DNA from: Pseudoramibacter sp.
GTDB taxonomy: Bacteria > Bacillota > Clostridia > Eubacteriales > Eubacteriaceae
Reading direction: 5' to 3'
Assembly: GCF_022484225.1 (NCBI RefSeq)
Contig: NZ_JAKVLT010000001.1
Span: 682,001 to 746,000, forward strand
Length of the DNA stretch: 64,000 nt
Shown: positions 1 to 9,263 of the stretch, in pieces
How the letters are laid out: every line of letters begins with the position of its first letter
How positions within the stretch are numbered: the stretch's first letter is position 1
Notes under the pieces: model-generated
Seen by the model: the letters and a program-made list of their open reading frames with translations, nothing else
What the model was told of the DNA's origin: nothing
Database searches by the model: none
Position numbers and translations under genes: made by a program

Positions 1-1
1 G

Positions 2-418
2 TCCAAGACGATTCCCCAGTGCATCACCGCCATGCTGAGCTTTGACGCCGATGTGGACTGCGACGCCAACGAAAAGGCGATGGACGATGTGCTGGCGACT
101 GTCAAAACCGGCGAAGTGACCTACGCCGTGCGCAACACGAAAATCGACGGCAAGGCCATTGCCAAAGGCGATATCATGGGCATCAGCGAAGGCGAAATCA
201 AAACCGTCGGCACAGACGTCAACGACGTGACGGAAAAACTCATCGATCAGCTCATCGACCCGGAAAGCGAATTGATTTCGATTTATTACGGCAACGGTTT
301 AAAGAAAGAAGATACGGAAAGTTTAGTGGAAGCGGTGGAACAGCGCTACGACGACTGCGACGTTGAAGTGAGTGAAGGCGCGCAGCCGCTGTATTACTAC
401 ATCGTTTCTGTAGAATAA
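2..418 (+). CDS. fakA: Fatty acid kinase FakA (YloV/DAK family), C-terminal part
   Basis: This is the 3' end of a gene that begins before the window; the frame is open from base 2 (S-K-T-I-P-Q). The visible 138 residues match the C-terminal domain of the FakA/YloV family. Landmarks are the GEVTYAVRNTKIDG segment, the KGDIMGI segment and an acidic tail. In the family, FakA phosphorylates fatty acids held by a FakB (DegV) protein so that exogenous acyl chains can enter phospholipid synthesis. The N-terminal DAK2 kinase domain lies outside the window. recG follows after 14 bases, the usual Firmicutes order yloV-recG, which supports the call. Confidence 0.85.
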   Translation, partial: SKTIPQCITAMLSFDADVDCDANEKAMDDVLATVKTGEVTYAVRNTKIDGKAIAKGDIMGISEGEIKTVGTDVNDVTEKLIDQLIDPESELISIYYGNGLKKEDTESLVEAVEQRYDDCDVEVSEGAQPLYYYIVSVE

Positions 419-432
419 GGGATGCAGGGCGG

Positions 433-2487
433 ATGAAATTAGAGGATGCGATTCGAAAGGTACCCGGAATCGGGCCAAAGCGGGAAGCCGCACTTTTGGC
501 CGACGGGATCGAGACGGTCGGTGATTTCCTTGCCCACACCCCCAGAACCTATGTCGACCGGTCCAAACAGGCGGCTCTGACGGAAACGGCAGAGCAGCCG
601 GTGACGGTCGAAGCGGTGATCACATCAAAAGGGGCAGTTCGCCATATCCGGCGGAATCTGTCCCTTTTTCAATGTCAGATCGAAGACCGTTTTGGCAATC
701 AAGGCAGGATCACGGTTTTCAATCAGCCCTGGACCAGAGAACATCTGGAAACGGACAAATGGTATTATTTTTTTGGCAAAGTCAGCCGGAAAAAGGGAAC
801 GGCCGTCATGGTCAATCCCCAGTTTGCGCCGGCGGATCAGCCGGGCCATTTTTTTGATCTGACGCCGGTTTACGGTAAAATCGGCGGCCTCGGCAGCGAA
901 GGGGTGCACAAAACAGCTGCGCGGATTCTGCGCCCGAAAAGCGAAAAAGATCGTTTAGAGGTGCCGGAGATTCTGCCGGAATCTCTGCGCCAAAAGTATC
1001 ACCTCGAAGGGGCCGAAGCGACGCTGACGGGGCTGCATCTGCCGAAGACCATGGCCGATGTGGAAAAGGCCAAACAGCGCATGAAATTCGAGGAGGCGCT
1101 GAAAATCAACATCGGAATTCTGCGGCACAGCACCGTCGGCGAACCATCGAAGATCGTGCTCCGGGACTTGGCGCCGATTTCCCGCTTTGAAAACGGCCTG
1201 CCTTTCGCCCTGACCCCGGGCCAGGAGAAAGTGCTCGGCGATATCGAGGCGGATCTCAAAAGCGGCAAAGTCATGAACCGGCTGGTCCAGGGCGACGTGG
1301 GCAGTGGCAAGACCATCATCGCCGTCGCCTGCGCCTACTGGATGGCCTTGGGCGGCTATCAGTGCGCCTACATGGCGCCCACCGAAATTCTGGCCCGGCA
1401 GCACGCCCGGAATTTCGACGCGTTCCTGTCGCCCTACGGCATCACTGTCACGCTGATCACCGGGAGCATGAAAGAGAAAGAACGGGCCAACGCCCTGGCG
1501 CATATCGCAAACGGCGAAGCCCAGGTCATTGTCGGCACCCACGCGCTGTTTCAGAAAGACGTGCAGTATTACAATCTGGGCATGGTGATCACCGACGAGC
1601 AGCACCGCTTCGGTGTGCATCAGCGCGGCGTCTTTGCCGAAAAGGGCGAGCGGCCCCACATGCTGGTCATGAGCGCCACGCCGATTCCGAGAACGCTGGC
1701 GCTGACTTTGTACGGAGATCTGGACGTGTCGGTCATCGACACGATGCCCGAAGGGCGCAAGCCGGTCAAGACTTATTTTTACACCGAGAAGGCGATGCCG
1801 AAAATCTTGAGTTTTATGGCGAAGGCGATGTCCAAGGGGCGCCAGTGCCTCATCGTCTGTCCCTTTATCGAAGATTCTTCAGAGATGGCCGACGTCCGGG
1901 ACGCCCAGAGCGTTTACCGCGAGGTGCAGCGGTATTACAAAGGGCTGTACCGCGTCGGCTGCCTCCACGGAAAAATGAGCGCCGCCGACAAACAGGACGT
2001 CATCGACCGGTTCCGCTCAGGCGGCATTGATTTGCTGGTGGCCACGAGCATCGTGGAAGTCGGCATCGACGTGCCGAATCTGACGGTGATGGCCGTGATG
2101 AGCGCCGACCGCTTCGGCCTTTCCCAGCTGCACCAGCTCCGGGGAAGAGTGGGGCGCGGCGGCCAGCAGGCTTATTGCTTTCTGGTGTCCAACCACCTCG
2201 GGGAAAAGACCATCGAGCGGATGAAGGTCATCGTCAACCACCACGACGGACGGGAAATCGCGGAAGCCGATTTCAGGCTCCGGGGACCCGGCGACGTCCT
2301 GGGCACCCGTCAGCACGGCCTGCCCAGTCTGTCGGCGCTGGACCCTTTGGAAGACAGCGCGCTGATCGAAACGACCAGAGCCCTGGCCCTCGAGCTGATG
2401 CAGTCGCCTAAGGGCGAAGACATGGCGTGCGTCTCGGCGCTGGCCAACGCCTTTGACCGGGGGATCGGCAAAATTTCGATGAATTAA
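433..2487 (+). CDS. recG: ATP-dependent DNA helicase RecG
   Basis: RecG is a superfamily 2 helicase that regresses stalled forks and processes branched recombination intermediates. The 684-residue length is normal. An N-terminal helix-hairpin-helix-like VPGIGPKRE segment leads into the wedge (OB-fold) domain. Walker A GDVGSGKT lies near residue 287 and the Walker B/motif II DEQHRFG near residue 388. Further motifs are MSATPIPRT, STEV-like SIVEVGIDVPN and QLRGRVGRG, followed by the C-terminal RecG clamp (EADFRLRGPGD). The ATG at 433 lies 14 bases after fakA and 19 bases before rsmD, so the genes are probably cotranscribed. No oddity was seen. Confidence 0.97.
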   Translation: MKLEDAIRKVPGIGPKREAALLADGIETVGDFLAHTPRTYVDRSKQAALTETAEQPVTVEAVITSKGAVRHIRRNLSLFQCQIEDRFGNQGRITVFNQPWTREHLETDKWYYFFGKVSRKKGTAVMVNPQFAPADQPGHFFDLTPVYGKIGGLGSEGVHKTAARILRPKSEKDRLEVPEILPESLRQKYHLEGAEATLTGLHLPKTMADVEKAKQRMKFEEALKINIGILRHSTVGEPSKIVLRDLAPISRFENGLPFALTPGQEKVLGDIEADLKSGKVMNRLVQGDVGSGKTIIAVACAYWMALGGYQCAYMAPTEILARQHARNFDAFLSPYGITVTLITGSMKEKERANALAHIANGEAQVIVGTHALFQKDVQYYNLGMVITDEQHRFGVHQRGVFAEKGERPHMLVMSATPIPRTLALTLYGDLDVSVIDTMPEGRKPVKTYFYTEKAMPKILSFMAKAMSKGRQCLIVCPFIEDSSEMADVRDAQSVYREVQRYYKGLYRVGCLHGKMSAADKQDVIDRFRSGGIDLLVATSIVEVGIDVPNLTVMAVMSADRFGLSQLHQLRGRVGRGGQQAYCFLVSNHLGEKTIERMKVIVNHHDGREIAEADFRLRGPGDVLGTRQHGLPSLSALDPLEDSALIETTRALALELMQSPKGEDMACVSALANAFDRGIGKISMN

Positions 2488-2506
2488 AACTGAATGAGGA
2501 GGCGGC

Positions 2507-3097
2507 ATGAGAATTACAGGCGGCGAACGCCGGGGAATGAAATTAGCGGAGCCCAAGGGCATGGCGGTCCGGCCGACGACGGACAAGGTCAAGGCGGCCA
2601 TTTTCAACGCGATCCAGTGGGACGTCCGGGATGCGGCGGTTTTTGTGGACTGTTTCGGCGGCACCGGGGCGATGGCTTTGGAAGCACTGAGCCGGGGCGT
2701 GAAGGAGGCCTGGATTTTTGACAAGGCGCCGAAGAGCATCCGCCTGATCCGTCAGAACGTGGCCAAGGCGCGCTACGAAGACCGGGCCCACATTGTGGAA
2801 ACGCCGGCGGCCTCAGGCTTAAGACAGCTGGCGGCGTCGGGGGTTCAGGCCGACCTCGTTTTCATGGACCCCCCTTACCGGATGACTGAAGAACCTGCGG
2901 CGCTGGCCGCGCTCATTTCTGAGAAAAAAATCATGAAATCTCAGGGAATATTGATGATAGAACACGAAAAATCTGTTATAATGCCATTAATTATGGGAGA
3001 ATTTACCCAGATGAAGCACAAGGTCTATGGCATAACGGCCGTCGATTTTTACCGTTATGCAGGGCCTGAACAAGAAGGAGAGGGAGAACGGTCATGA
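2507..3097 (+). CDS. rsmD: 16S rRNA (guanine966-N2)-methyltransferase RsmD
   Basis: A 196-residue class I SAM methyltransferase of the RsmD family, which methylates G966 of 16S rRNA during 30S assembly. It shows the family start MRITGGERRGM, the RPTTDKVKAAIFN segment, the SAM loop FGGTGAMALEALSRG and the catalytic DPPY motif (MDPPYR, near residue 123). A Shine-Dalgarno GAGGAGGC precedes the ATG. The stop overlaps the coaD start by four bases (ATGA), and rsmD-coaD pairing is standard in Firmicutes. Confidence 0.95.
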   Translation: MRITGGERRGMKLAEPKGMAVRPTTDKVKAAIFNAIQWDVRDAAVFVDCFGGTGAMALEALSRGVKEAWIFDKAPKSIRLIRQNVAKARYEDRAHIVETPAASGLRQLAASGVQADLVFMDPPYRMTEEPAALAALISEKKIMKSQGILMIEHEKSVIMPLIMGEFTQMKHKVYGITAVDFYRYAGPEQEGEGERS

Positions 3098-3588
3098 GAA
3101 TCGCAGTCTATCCGGGAAGTTTTGACCCGGTGACCATGGGACATATCGACATTATCCGGCGGGCGGCGGCAGTGGCGGATGAACTCCACGTCTGCATTTT
3201 GAAGAATCCCAAAAAGCATTACTGGTTTTCCCAGGAAGAGCGGCTGGAACTTCTGCGCGAAAGCACGGCGTCCTTTCAGCATGTGGTGATCGAATCCTAC
3301 GCCGGACTGCTGACAGACTATGCCCATGAAATCGGCGCGTCGGTCGTCATCAAAGGGCTGCGCAACACCACCGATTTTATGTACGAAAGCCAGATGGATT
3401 ATTTTAACAAACGGCTGGCCCCGGATATCGAGACCGTTTATCTGGTGTCCGACAACCGGTATTCGGTTCTCAGTTCGTCCGCGATCCGGGAGCTGATGAC
3501 CTTTGGCGGCAACCTCGAAGGGCTGGTTCCCGAACCGGTGCTGGAAGCCGTTCGTCATCGTCAAGAGAGGCTAAAACACAATGGATAA
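3094..3588 (+). CDS. coaD: Phosphopantetheine adenylyltransferase CoaD
   Basis: CoaD catalyses the penultimate step of coenzyme A synthesis, transferring AMP from ATP to 4'-phosphopantetheine. The 164 residues begin with the nucleotidyltransferase signature YPGSFDPVTMGHIDII, including the T/HxGH histidine near residue 18. They carry the KGLRNTTDFMYE substrate segment and end with the SSSAIREL motif that contacts ATP. Start and stop overlap rsmD upstream and the coiled-coil gene downstream, indicating translational coupling. CoA supply also serves the two CoA-acylating dehydrogenases further along, but that link is only thematic. Confidence 0.97.
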   Translation: MRIAVYPGSFDPVTMGHIDIIRRAAAVADELHVCILKNPKKHYWFSQEERLELLRESTASFQHVVIESYAGLLTDYAHEIGASVVIKGLRNTTDFMYESQMDYFNKRLAPDIETVYLVSDNRYSVLSSSAIRELMTFGGNLEGLVPEPVLEAVRHRQERLKHNG

Positions 3589-4030
3589 AGTAACGCAGTT
3601 AATCAATGAATTGGAAGAGCTGATCAACCGGAGCAGTGCGGTGCCCTTTTCCTCCAAGACCATGATCGATCCCAACGAAGCGATGGACATCATCAAAGAG
3701 CTCAGGGAAACGCTGCCCGGGGAACTGAAAGAGTCAAAACAGATTGTGGCCAACAAAAAGCAGATTTTGTTCGACGCCCAGAAACAGGCGGATCAGACCC
3801 GGGAAGACGCTTCGAAGCAGATGAAAGCCATGATCGATCAAAACGAAGTGACCCATCAGGCCCAGGTGCAGGCCGAAGCCATTATCAAGGCCGCCCAGGC
3901 CCAGGCCAAGGAAATCCGCACCGGCACCCAGCATTACGCGGACAAGATCCTGGCAAAGCTTCAGGATCAGCTGCGCCAGCTCAACGGGACGATCGGCGAA
4001 AACCGGAAGGAAATCCGGGACCTTCAATAA
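3581..4030 (+). CDS. Coiled-coil protein of unknown function downstream of coaD
   Basis: A 149-residue charged protein starting 8 bases inside coaD. After a short N-terminal segment with NELEELINRS it is almost entirely predicted helix rich in Gln, Ala, Lys and Glu (for example KQADQTREDASKQMKAMID), typical of a long coiled coil. No signal peptide or membrane segment is visible. Proteins of this kind occur next to coaD in many Clostridia and are sometimes labelled ATPase, or H subunit-like, only because of coiled-coil similarity; no nucleotide-binding motif is present here. The function is unknown. DivIVA-like scaffolding would be a guess. Confidence 0.75.
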   Translation: MDKVTQLINELEELINRSSAVPFSSKTMIDPNEAMDIIKELRETLPGELKESKQIVANKKQILFDAQKQADQTREDASKQMKAMIDQNEVTHQAQVQAEAIIKAAQAQAKEIRTGTQHYADKILAKLQDQLRQLNGTIGENRKEIRDLQ

Positions 4031-4077
4031 GAAGTACAAATTAAGCGGCACAAAACGCAGGAGAAATAAAAATATTG

Positions 4078-4944
4078 ATGCAAACGAATCCAATCAAAAG
4101 TCCTTTTAAAATCGGTGAAACCCAGACCTTAGAGGTCGATCATCTGTCCAAAATCGGCGCCTTTTTAGTGCTGCCGGATCATCCGGACAAGGGCACGGTG
4201 CTGCTGCCCAAACGGGAAGGCGGAGACGGATGCGCCCCTGGGGATCAGCTTCCGGTTTTTGTGTATCTGGATTCCGAAGACCGTCCCATTGCGACGGCCC
4301 GGCAGCCAAAGATCGAAATGGGCCAGATCCGGCCCCTGAAAGTGGTGTCGGTGACCAGAATCGGCGCCTTCCTCGACTGGGGACTAGAAAAGGATCTGCT
4401 GCTGCCCTTCCACGAACAGACCATCCGGGTGCAGACCGGACGGGAATATTTGGTGGCCTTGTATTTAGACAAAACCGGCCGGCCCTGTGCGACGATGAAG
4501 GTGTACGAACGGCTCAAGGCGGACGCGCCCTACGCCGTCGGCGACTGGGTCCGGGGCTACATTTACAACATCAACCCCAATGTGGGCGCCTTTGTGGCTG
4601 TCGATTACCAGTACCACGGCCTGATCCCCAGACAGAATCTGAGCCGGGATATCCACGTTGCGACTCAGATCAAGGCCCGGGTCACTGAAATCCGCAGGCG
4701 GGATCACCGTTTGATTTTAAGCCCCCACAAGCAGGGCTACAAGATGATCAACACCGACGGCGCCGTGGTGATGAAAAAACTCAAAGCCGCGGGCGGTTTT
4801 CTGCCCTACGGCGACAAGACGGCGCCGGCCGTGATCAATCAGGAATTCGGACTGAGCAAGAGCGCCTTTAAACGGGCGATCGGCCATCTTCAGAAGCGCG
4901 GAAAACTGCGCATTGAAAGAGACGGGCTCCATTTAATTTCATAG
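4078..4944 (+). CDS. S1 RNA-binding domain protein, CvfB/YitL family
   Basis: A 288-residue cytosolic protein with tandem OB/S1 folds: GETQTLEVDHLSKIGAFLVL, then RPLKVVSVTRIGAFLDWGL, then GDWVRGYIYNINPNVGAFVA. A C-terminal winged helix follows (NQEFGLSKSAFKRAIGHLQK). This is the CvfB architecture; in Staphylococcus CvfB affects RNA stability and virulence gene expression. I use the ATG at 4078 because a GGAG lies 14 bases upstream; a TTG three bases earlier (4075) is an equal alternative. There is no strong terminator between it and the next gene. Confidence 0.85.
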   Translation: MQTNPIKSPFKIGETQTLEVDHLSKIGAFLVLPDHPDKGTVLLPKREGGDGCAPGDQLPVFVYLDSEDRPIATARQPKIEMGQIRPLKVVSVTRIGAFLDWGLEKDLLLPFHEQTIRVQTGREYLVALYLDKTGRPCATMKVYERLKADAPYAVGDWVRGYIYNINPNVGAFVAVDYQYHGLIPRQNLSRDIHVATQIKARVTEIRRRDHRLILSPHKQGYKMINTDGAVVMKKLKAAGGFLPYGDKTAPAVINQEFGLSKSAFKRAIGHLQKRGKLRIERDGLHLIS

Positions 4945-4961
4945 CGAGCCAGAGAAAGCAG

Positions 4962-6149
4962 GTGACGGAAATGAAAGCTGAAAAATCTAAAGTCGCCGTG
5001 ATCCGCTGCGACACCTACGACGCCAAGCAGGTTGAGGCAAGTGTCGCGAGGGGGCTGGCTCTGCTCGGCGGCATCACGGCTTTCGTTTCGCCGGAAGAAA
5101 AAATACTGCTCAAGCCCAATCTGCTTCGGGGCAAAACGCCGGAAGCAGCGTGCACGACGCACCCCCAGGTGTTTGAAGGGCTGGTAAAAGCCTTAGAGGC
5201 AGCGGACTGCCGAAACCTGTGCTACGGCGATTCACCGGGGCGGGGCAGTCCAGGCCAGGTGGCGGACCGGTCCGGCATTGCCGAAGCGGCGGCGCGCCAC
5301 CACATTCCCCTGGCCGAATTTAATCAGGGGAGCACCGTGGATTTTCCCGAAGGCGAACAGACGAAGCAGTTTGAAATCGCCGAAGGGGTGCAGCAGGCCG
5401 ACGCCCTCATCAATCTGTGCAAGATGAAAACTCACCGACTGACCCGCATTACCGGCGCTGTGAAAAACACCTTCGGCTGTGTTTACGGTCTGAACAAAAG
5501 CGCCAGCCACGCGCGGTTTCCCAAAGCACTCGATTTTTCACGGATGCTCGTGGATCTCAACAAACTGATCCGCCCGAGACTTTACGTCATGGACGGAATC
5601 ACCGCCATGGAAGGCAACGGCCCGGGCAACGGCGATCCTGTGCCCATGCACGTCCTGATCTTTTCATCAGATCCGGTGGCGGTGGACGCGACCTTCGCCA
5701 GACTCATCGCCCTCGATCCCGCCTACGTGCCGACGGTCGTTCAGGGTGAAGCAATGGGGCTGGGCCGTTTCCGCGAAGATGAAATCGAATATGTCGGGGA
5801 CGACTGGAGATCCCTGGTCAATCCCAATTTTAATGTCGAGCGTCTGCCCGTGGCGGACGAAAATATGATCGGCCTGAGCCTGCTCAGCCGGGTGCGCAAT
5901 GTCATCACTCGAAAACCGGTGATCGACGCTGAAAAATGCGTAGGGTGCGGCGTCTGCGTGGACAGCTGCCCCCAGGGCCCCAAGGCCCTGGTGCAGGCCC
6001 AAAAAGGCCAGGTGCCCCGGTATCAGTACAAACAGTGCATCCGGTGCTACTGCTGTCAGGAAATGTGCCCCCACGAGGCCATTTATGTCAAAACCCCCGT
6101 TCTGGGACGGCTGCTCATTTACCGTTCCGCTGACGGAAAAAGGAGGTAA
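4962..6149 (+). CDS. DUF362 protein with two C-terminal [4Fe-4S] motifs
   Basis: A 395-residue protein with a DUF362 domain (residues about 8-300; KPNLLRG, YGDSPGRGS and KMKTHRLTRITGAVKN are characteristic). It ends in a bacterial ferredoxin domain with two clusters: CVGCGVCVDSC followed by CP, and CIRCYCCQEMCP. DUF362-ferredoxin fusions are common in anaerobes. They are presumed redox or metal-handling proteins, but no reaction is established. The stop codon lies one base before the ilvB ATG and inside its Shine-Dalgarno region, so translation is likely coupled with acetolactate synthase. That neighbourhood does not by itself explain the function. Confidence 0.85.
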   Translation: MTEMKAEKSKVAVIRCDTYDAKQVEASVARGLALLGGITAFVSPEEKILLKPNLLRGKTPEAACTTHPQVFEGLVKALEAADCRNLCYGDSPGRGSPGQVADRSGIAEAAARHHIPLAEFNQGSTVDFPEGEQTKQFEIAEGVQQADALINLCKMKTHRLTRITGAVKNTFGCVYGLNKSASHARFPKALDFSRMLVDLNKLIRPRLYVMDGITAMEGNGPGNGDPVPMHVLIFSSDPVAVDATFARLIALDPAYVPTVVQGEAMGLGRFREDEIEYVGDDWRSLVNPNFNVERLPVADENMIGLSLLSRVRNVITRKPVIDAEKCVGCGVCVDSCPQGPKALVQAQKGQVPRYQYKQCIRCYCCQEMCPHEAIYVKTPVLGRLLIYRSADGKRR

Positions 6150-6150
6150 G

Positions 6151-7791
6151 ATGTTAGCTTCTAAATTATTATTCAAATGTCTGGAAGAAGAAGGCGTCGA
6201 AATGATTTTCGGCTATCCGGGCGGCGCGCTGCTGCCCATTTACGACGCCCTCATCGATTCAAAAATCAAACACATTCTGGTTCGCAACGAACAGGCGGCG
6301 CCCCATTACGCCAGCGGCTACGCCCGGGAAACCGGCAAAGTCGGGGTGTGCATGGCGACGTCAGGACCGGGAGCGACCAATTTGATCACCGGCATCGCGA
6401 CGGCGTATTTGGATTCTATTCCCATCGTCGCCATTACGGGTCAGGTCAACCGGGATCTCATCGGCACCGACGCCTTTCAGGAAGCGGATATTTTCGGGGC
6501 GACCCTGCCTTTTGTCAAGCATTCCTATTTGATTAAAGATCCCAAGGATATCCCGAAGGTGGTCAAAGAAGCGTTTTATATCGCCTCCACAGGGCGTCCG
6601 GGACCGGTGCTCATCGACATCCCGAGGGATGTGCAGCTTGAAAATCTCAAGCACATTCCCCACAGCGACAAGCTCAATATTCCAGGGTACAAACCGACTT
6701 ACGAAGGCCACACCGGGCAGATCAAGCGGGTGCTCCGGAAAATCAAACAGAGCAAACGCCCGATGATTTACGCCGGCGGCGGCGTGATTTTGAGCGGCGC
6801 TCGAGAAGAATTGGTGCGTCTCGCAGAAGCTATGCAGGCGCCGGTGGTCACGAGTTTCATGGGCATCGGGGCCTTTCCCCAGGATCATCCGCTGTACGCG
6901 GGCATCTGGGGCAGCCACGGCTATCCGGAAACGGACCAGATTGTCAAGATGGCGGACATGGCCCTGTGTGTCGGCGCCCGCATGAGCAACCGGGGCACAT
7001 CGACGGCGGTGTTAAACCAAAAAGAAATGATCCACATCGACATCGACCCGGCGGAAATCGGCAAAAACGTCAACGACACGAACATTCCGGTGGTCGGTGA
7101 CGCCAAAATCGTCTTGAACGAAATTCTGGATCACGACATTCAAAAAGCCGATCCGGCCTGGATTCAAACGGTTCACGAAGTGAAGAGCGAACACGACAAA
7201 ACCCGGGATGCCGATTTGGACCCGAATCTTCAGGGAGTGAATCCCCGGAACTTCTTCAGATGGCTCAGCGACACGGTGCCCGAAGACACGACCCTCGTGG
7301 CGGACGTCGGTCTGAATCAGATCTGGGCGGCGCTCCATTTCCAAATCCGAAATGAACGCAGATACCTCACCTCAGGCGGCCTCGGCACCATGGGCTACGC
7401 CATTCCGGCGGCTTCCGGCGTGTGCTTCGGCTCCCGGGAAAATCCGAAGACCGTCATCGCGGTGTGCGGCGACGGCAGCTTCCAGATGGCCGAAGGGGAA
7501 CTGGGCGTCATCGCCGAACATCAGCTGCCCCTGAAGCTCGTGGTGATGAACAACCACAAGCTGGGCATGGTGCGGCAGCAGCAGCATGACATCTACGGCG
7601 CCAAGCACCATTATTCGGGAACCGACATCAATTTCAACGTGCCCTTTACCGAAGTGGTCAAGGCCTACGGCTTCAAAGCCTACCGGGCGGAAACCGACGA
7701 AGAAGCGAGACAGGCGATGGCCGAAGCGCTGAAAGAACCGGGCCCGACCCTCGTTGAATGTGCGGTTGATCCGGACTTCATCCAGTTTTAA
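6151..7791 (+). CDS. ilvB: Acetolactate synthase large (catalytic) subunit
   Basis: A TPP-dependent enzyme condensing two pyruvates, or pyruvate plus 2-oxobutyrate, in the first common step of branched-chain amino acid synthesis. The 546 residues show the N-terminal TPP domain (GYPGGALLPIYDAL, RNEQAA with the catalytic Glu), a central FAD/Rossmann domain and the C-terminal TPP-binding motif GDGSFQM...NNHKLGMV. I chose ATG 6151, preceded by AAAGGAGG; the open frame extends 22 codons upstream but those overlap DUF362. ilvN follows after 15 bases. No T-box leader is visible because the upstream gene abuts it. Confidence 0.96.
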   Translation: MLASKLLFKCLEEEGVEMIFGYPGGALLPIYDALIDSKIKHILVRNEQAAPHYASGYARETGKVGVCMATSGPGATNLITGIATAYLDSIPIVAITGQVNRDLIGTDAFQEADIFGATLPFVKHSYLIKDPKDIPKVVKEAFYIASTGRPGPVLIDIPRDVQLENLKHIPHSDKLNIPGYKPTYEGHTGQIKRVLRKIKQSKRPMIYAGGGVILSGAREELVRLAEAMQAPVVTSFMGIGAFPQDHPLYAGIWGSHGYPETDQIVKMADMALCVGARMSNRGTSTAVLNQKEMIHIDIDPAEIGKNVNDTNIPVVGDAKIVLNEILDHDIQKADPAWIQTVHEVKSEHDKTRDADLDPNLQGVNPRNFFRWLSDTVPEDTTLVADVGLNQIWAALHFQIRNERRYLTSGGLGTMGYAIPAASGVCFGSRENPKTVIAVCGDGSFQMAEGELGVIAEHQLPLKLVVMNNHKLGMVRQQQHDIYGAKHHYSGTDINFNVPFTEVVKAYGFKAYRAETDEEARQAMAEALKEPGPTLVECAVDPDFIQF

Positions 7792-7806
7792 GGGGAGGTT
7801 CACAGC

Positions 7807-8298
7807 ATGGAAACAAAACACTGCTTATCGCTCATTGTTGAAAATAAATTCGGCGTTTTGACGCGCATTTCCGCTTTGTTTGCCCGGCGCGGGTACAACA
7901 TCGACAGCCTGACGGTCGGCATGACCGAAGACGAAGAGATTTCCCGGATCACCATGGTGGTGACCGCCGACGAACAGACGCTGGAACAGATCAAAAAACA
8001 GCTGAACAAGCTCATCAACGTCATCAAGGTCACCGAGCTGAAGAAGGAAGGTTCCATCGCCAGAGAACTGGTGTTCATCAAGGTGAAGGCCGACGGCCGG
8101 ACCCGTTCCAATATTGTGGAAATTTCCAATTTGTTCCGCGCCCACGTGATCGACGTGAGCAAGGAAAGCTTGATTCTGCAGATCACCGGCACGCCGTCGA
8201 AAATCAAGGCGTTTATGAACATGATCGAACCCTACGGCATCATCGAATTTGTCCGCAGTGGGGTCACCGGTCTCCAGCGGGGCCGTCAAAATGCCTAA
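7807..8298 (+). CDS. ilvN: Acetolactate synthase small (regulatory) subunit
   Basis: A 163-residue regulatory subunit that activates IlvB and confers valine feedback inhibition. An N-terminal ACT domain (LSLIVENKFGVLTRISALFARRGYNIDSL; the Gly/Asn effector-binding positions are present) is followed by the C-terminal AHAS small-subunit domain (RELVFIKVKADGRTR...GIIEFVRSGVTGL). It lies 15 bases after ilvB with a GGGGAGG Shine-Dalgarno. A strong hairpin follows the stop. Confidence 0.96.
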   Translation: METKHCLSLIVENKFGVLTRISALFARRGYNIDSLTVGMTEDEEISRITMVVTADEQTLEQIKKQLNKLINVIKVTELKKEGSIARELVFIKVKADGRTRSNIVEISNLFRAHVIDVSKESLILQITGTPSKIKAFMNMIEPYGIIEFVRSGVTGLQRGRQNA

Positions 8299-8310
8299 AT
8301 GGCATCGGTT

Positions 8311-8340
8311 AAACGGCAGACGGCCAGACCGTCTGCGTTT
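8311..8340 (+). terminator. Stem-loop between ilvN and nfnA, no U-tract
   Basis: The segment can fold into a 12-bp stem (AAACGCAGACGG type, one bulged G) with a CCAGA loop. It is followed by AATAATAG rather than a T-run. It is therefore an incomplete intrinsic terminator, or an mRNA processing/stabilising element separating ilvBN from nfnAB. Confidence 0.5.
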
Positions 8341-8375
8341 AATAATAGATTCACATTGTGAAAAGAGGAGGAAAT

Positions 8376-9263
8376 ATGTATCGTATCGTAGAGGCTAAGC
8401 ATTTGGCCGACAACATTGTCCGCATGGATGTGGAAGCGCCATGGGTGGCCAAACATTGTCTGCCCGGGCAGTTTCTGATTGTCCGCGAAGATGAAAGGGG
8501 AGAACGTCTGCCGATGACCATTTGTGACTACGACCGGAAAGCCGGCACCGTCACCATCGTCACCCAGACGGTCGGCGCCGGGACCCGCCGGATGGCCGAA
8601 CTGCAGACAGGGGATGCGTTCATGGACGTCGTCGGCCCGCTGGGCAACCCGTCTGAACTGGTGGAAACGCCCATTGAAGAATTGAAACAGAAGAAGATTC
8701 TTTTCGTCGGCGGGGGCCTCGGCACCGCGCCGGTTTACCCGCAGGTGAAATGGATGCACGAACACGGCATCGACGTCGACGTCATCATTGGCGCGAAGAC
8801 CAAGGATTTGGTCATTCTCGAAGATGAAATGAAAGCCGTCGCCGGCAATCTTTACATCACGACCGATGACGGCAGCTACGGCAGAAGCGGCATGGTCACC
8901 AAGGTGATCGAAGATCTCGCGGCCGAAGGCAAGACCTGGGATGTCTGCGTCTCCATCGGGCCGATGATCATGATGAAATTCTGCTGCCTGACGACGAAGA
9001 AGCTCGGCATTCCAACAATCGTCAGCATGAACCCGATTATGGTCGACGGGACTGGGATGTGCGGCGCCTGCCGTCTGGTGGTCGGTGACGAAGTCAAATT
9101 CGCCTGCGTCGACGGACCGGAATTTGACGGCCACAAGGTCGATTTCGATCTGGCGATGAAGCGTCAGGCCCAGTACAAGACAGAAGAAGGCAGAGCGTTA
9201 TTGGCGTTCGAAGAAGGCGACACCCATCACGGGGGCTGCGGCGTATGCGGAGGTGACGAATAA
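8376..9263 (+). CDS. nfnA: NADH-dependent ferredoxin:NADP+ oxidoreductase, subunit A
   Basis: The small subunit of the electron-bifurcating transhydrogenase NfnAB, which couples NADH, NADPH and reduced ferredoxin pools in anaerobes. The 295-residue protein has an N-terminal FAD-binding beta-barrel (GQFLIVREDERGERLPMTI), an NAD(P) domain (FVGGGLGTAPVYPQ) and a C-terminal Cys cluster (GMCGACRLVVG...FACVDG plus HHGGCGVCGG) suited to a [2Fe-2S] centre. ATG 8376 has GAGGAGG just upstream; a GTG six codons earlier is less likely. The stop overlaps the nfnB start (TAATG). Related sulfide dehydrogenase/GltA-associated proteins are the alternative name. Confidence 0.92.
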   Translation: MYRIVEAKHLADNIVRMDVEAPWVAKHCLPGQFLIVREDERGERLPMTICDYDRKAGTVTIVTQTVGAGTRRMAELQTGDAFMDVVGPLGNPSELVETPIEELKQKKILFVGGGLGTAPVYPQVKWMHEHGIDVDVIIGAKTKDLVILEDEMKAVAGNLYITTDDGSYGRSGMVTKVIEDLAAEGKTWDVCVSIGPMIMMKFCCLTTKKLGIPTIVSMNPIMVDGTGMCGACRLVVGDEVKFACVDGPEFDGHKVDFDLAMKRQAQYKTEEGRALLAFEEGDTHHGGCGVCGGDE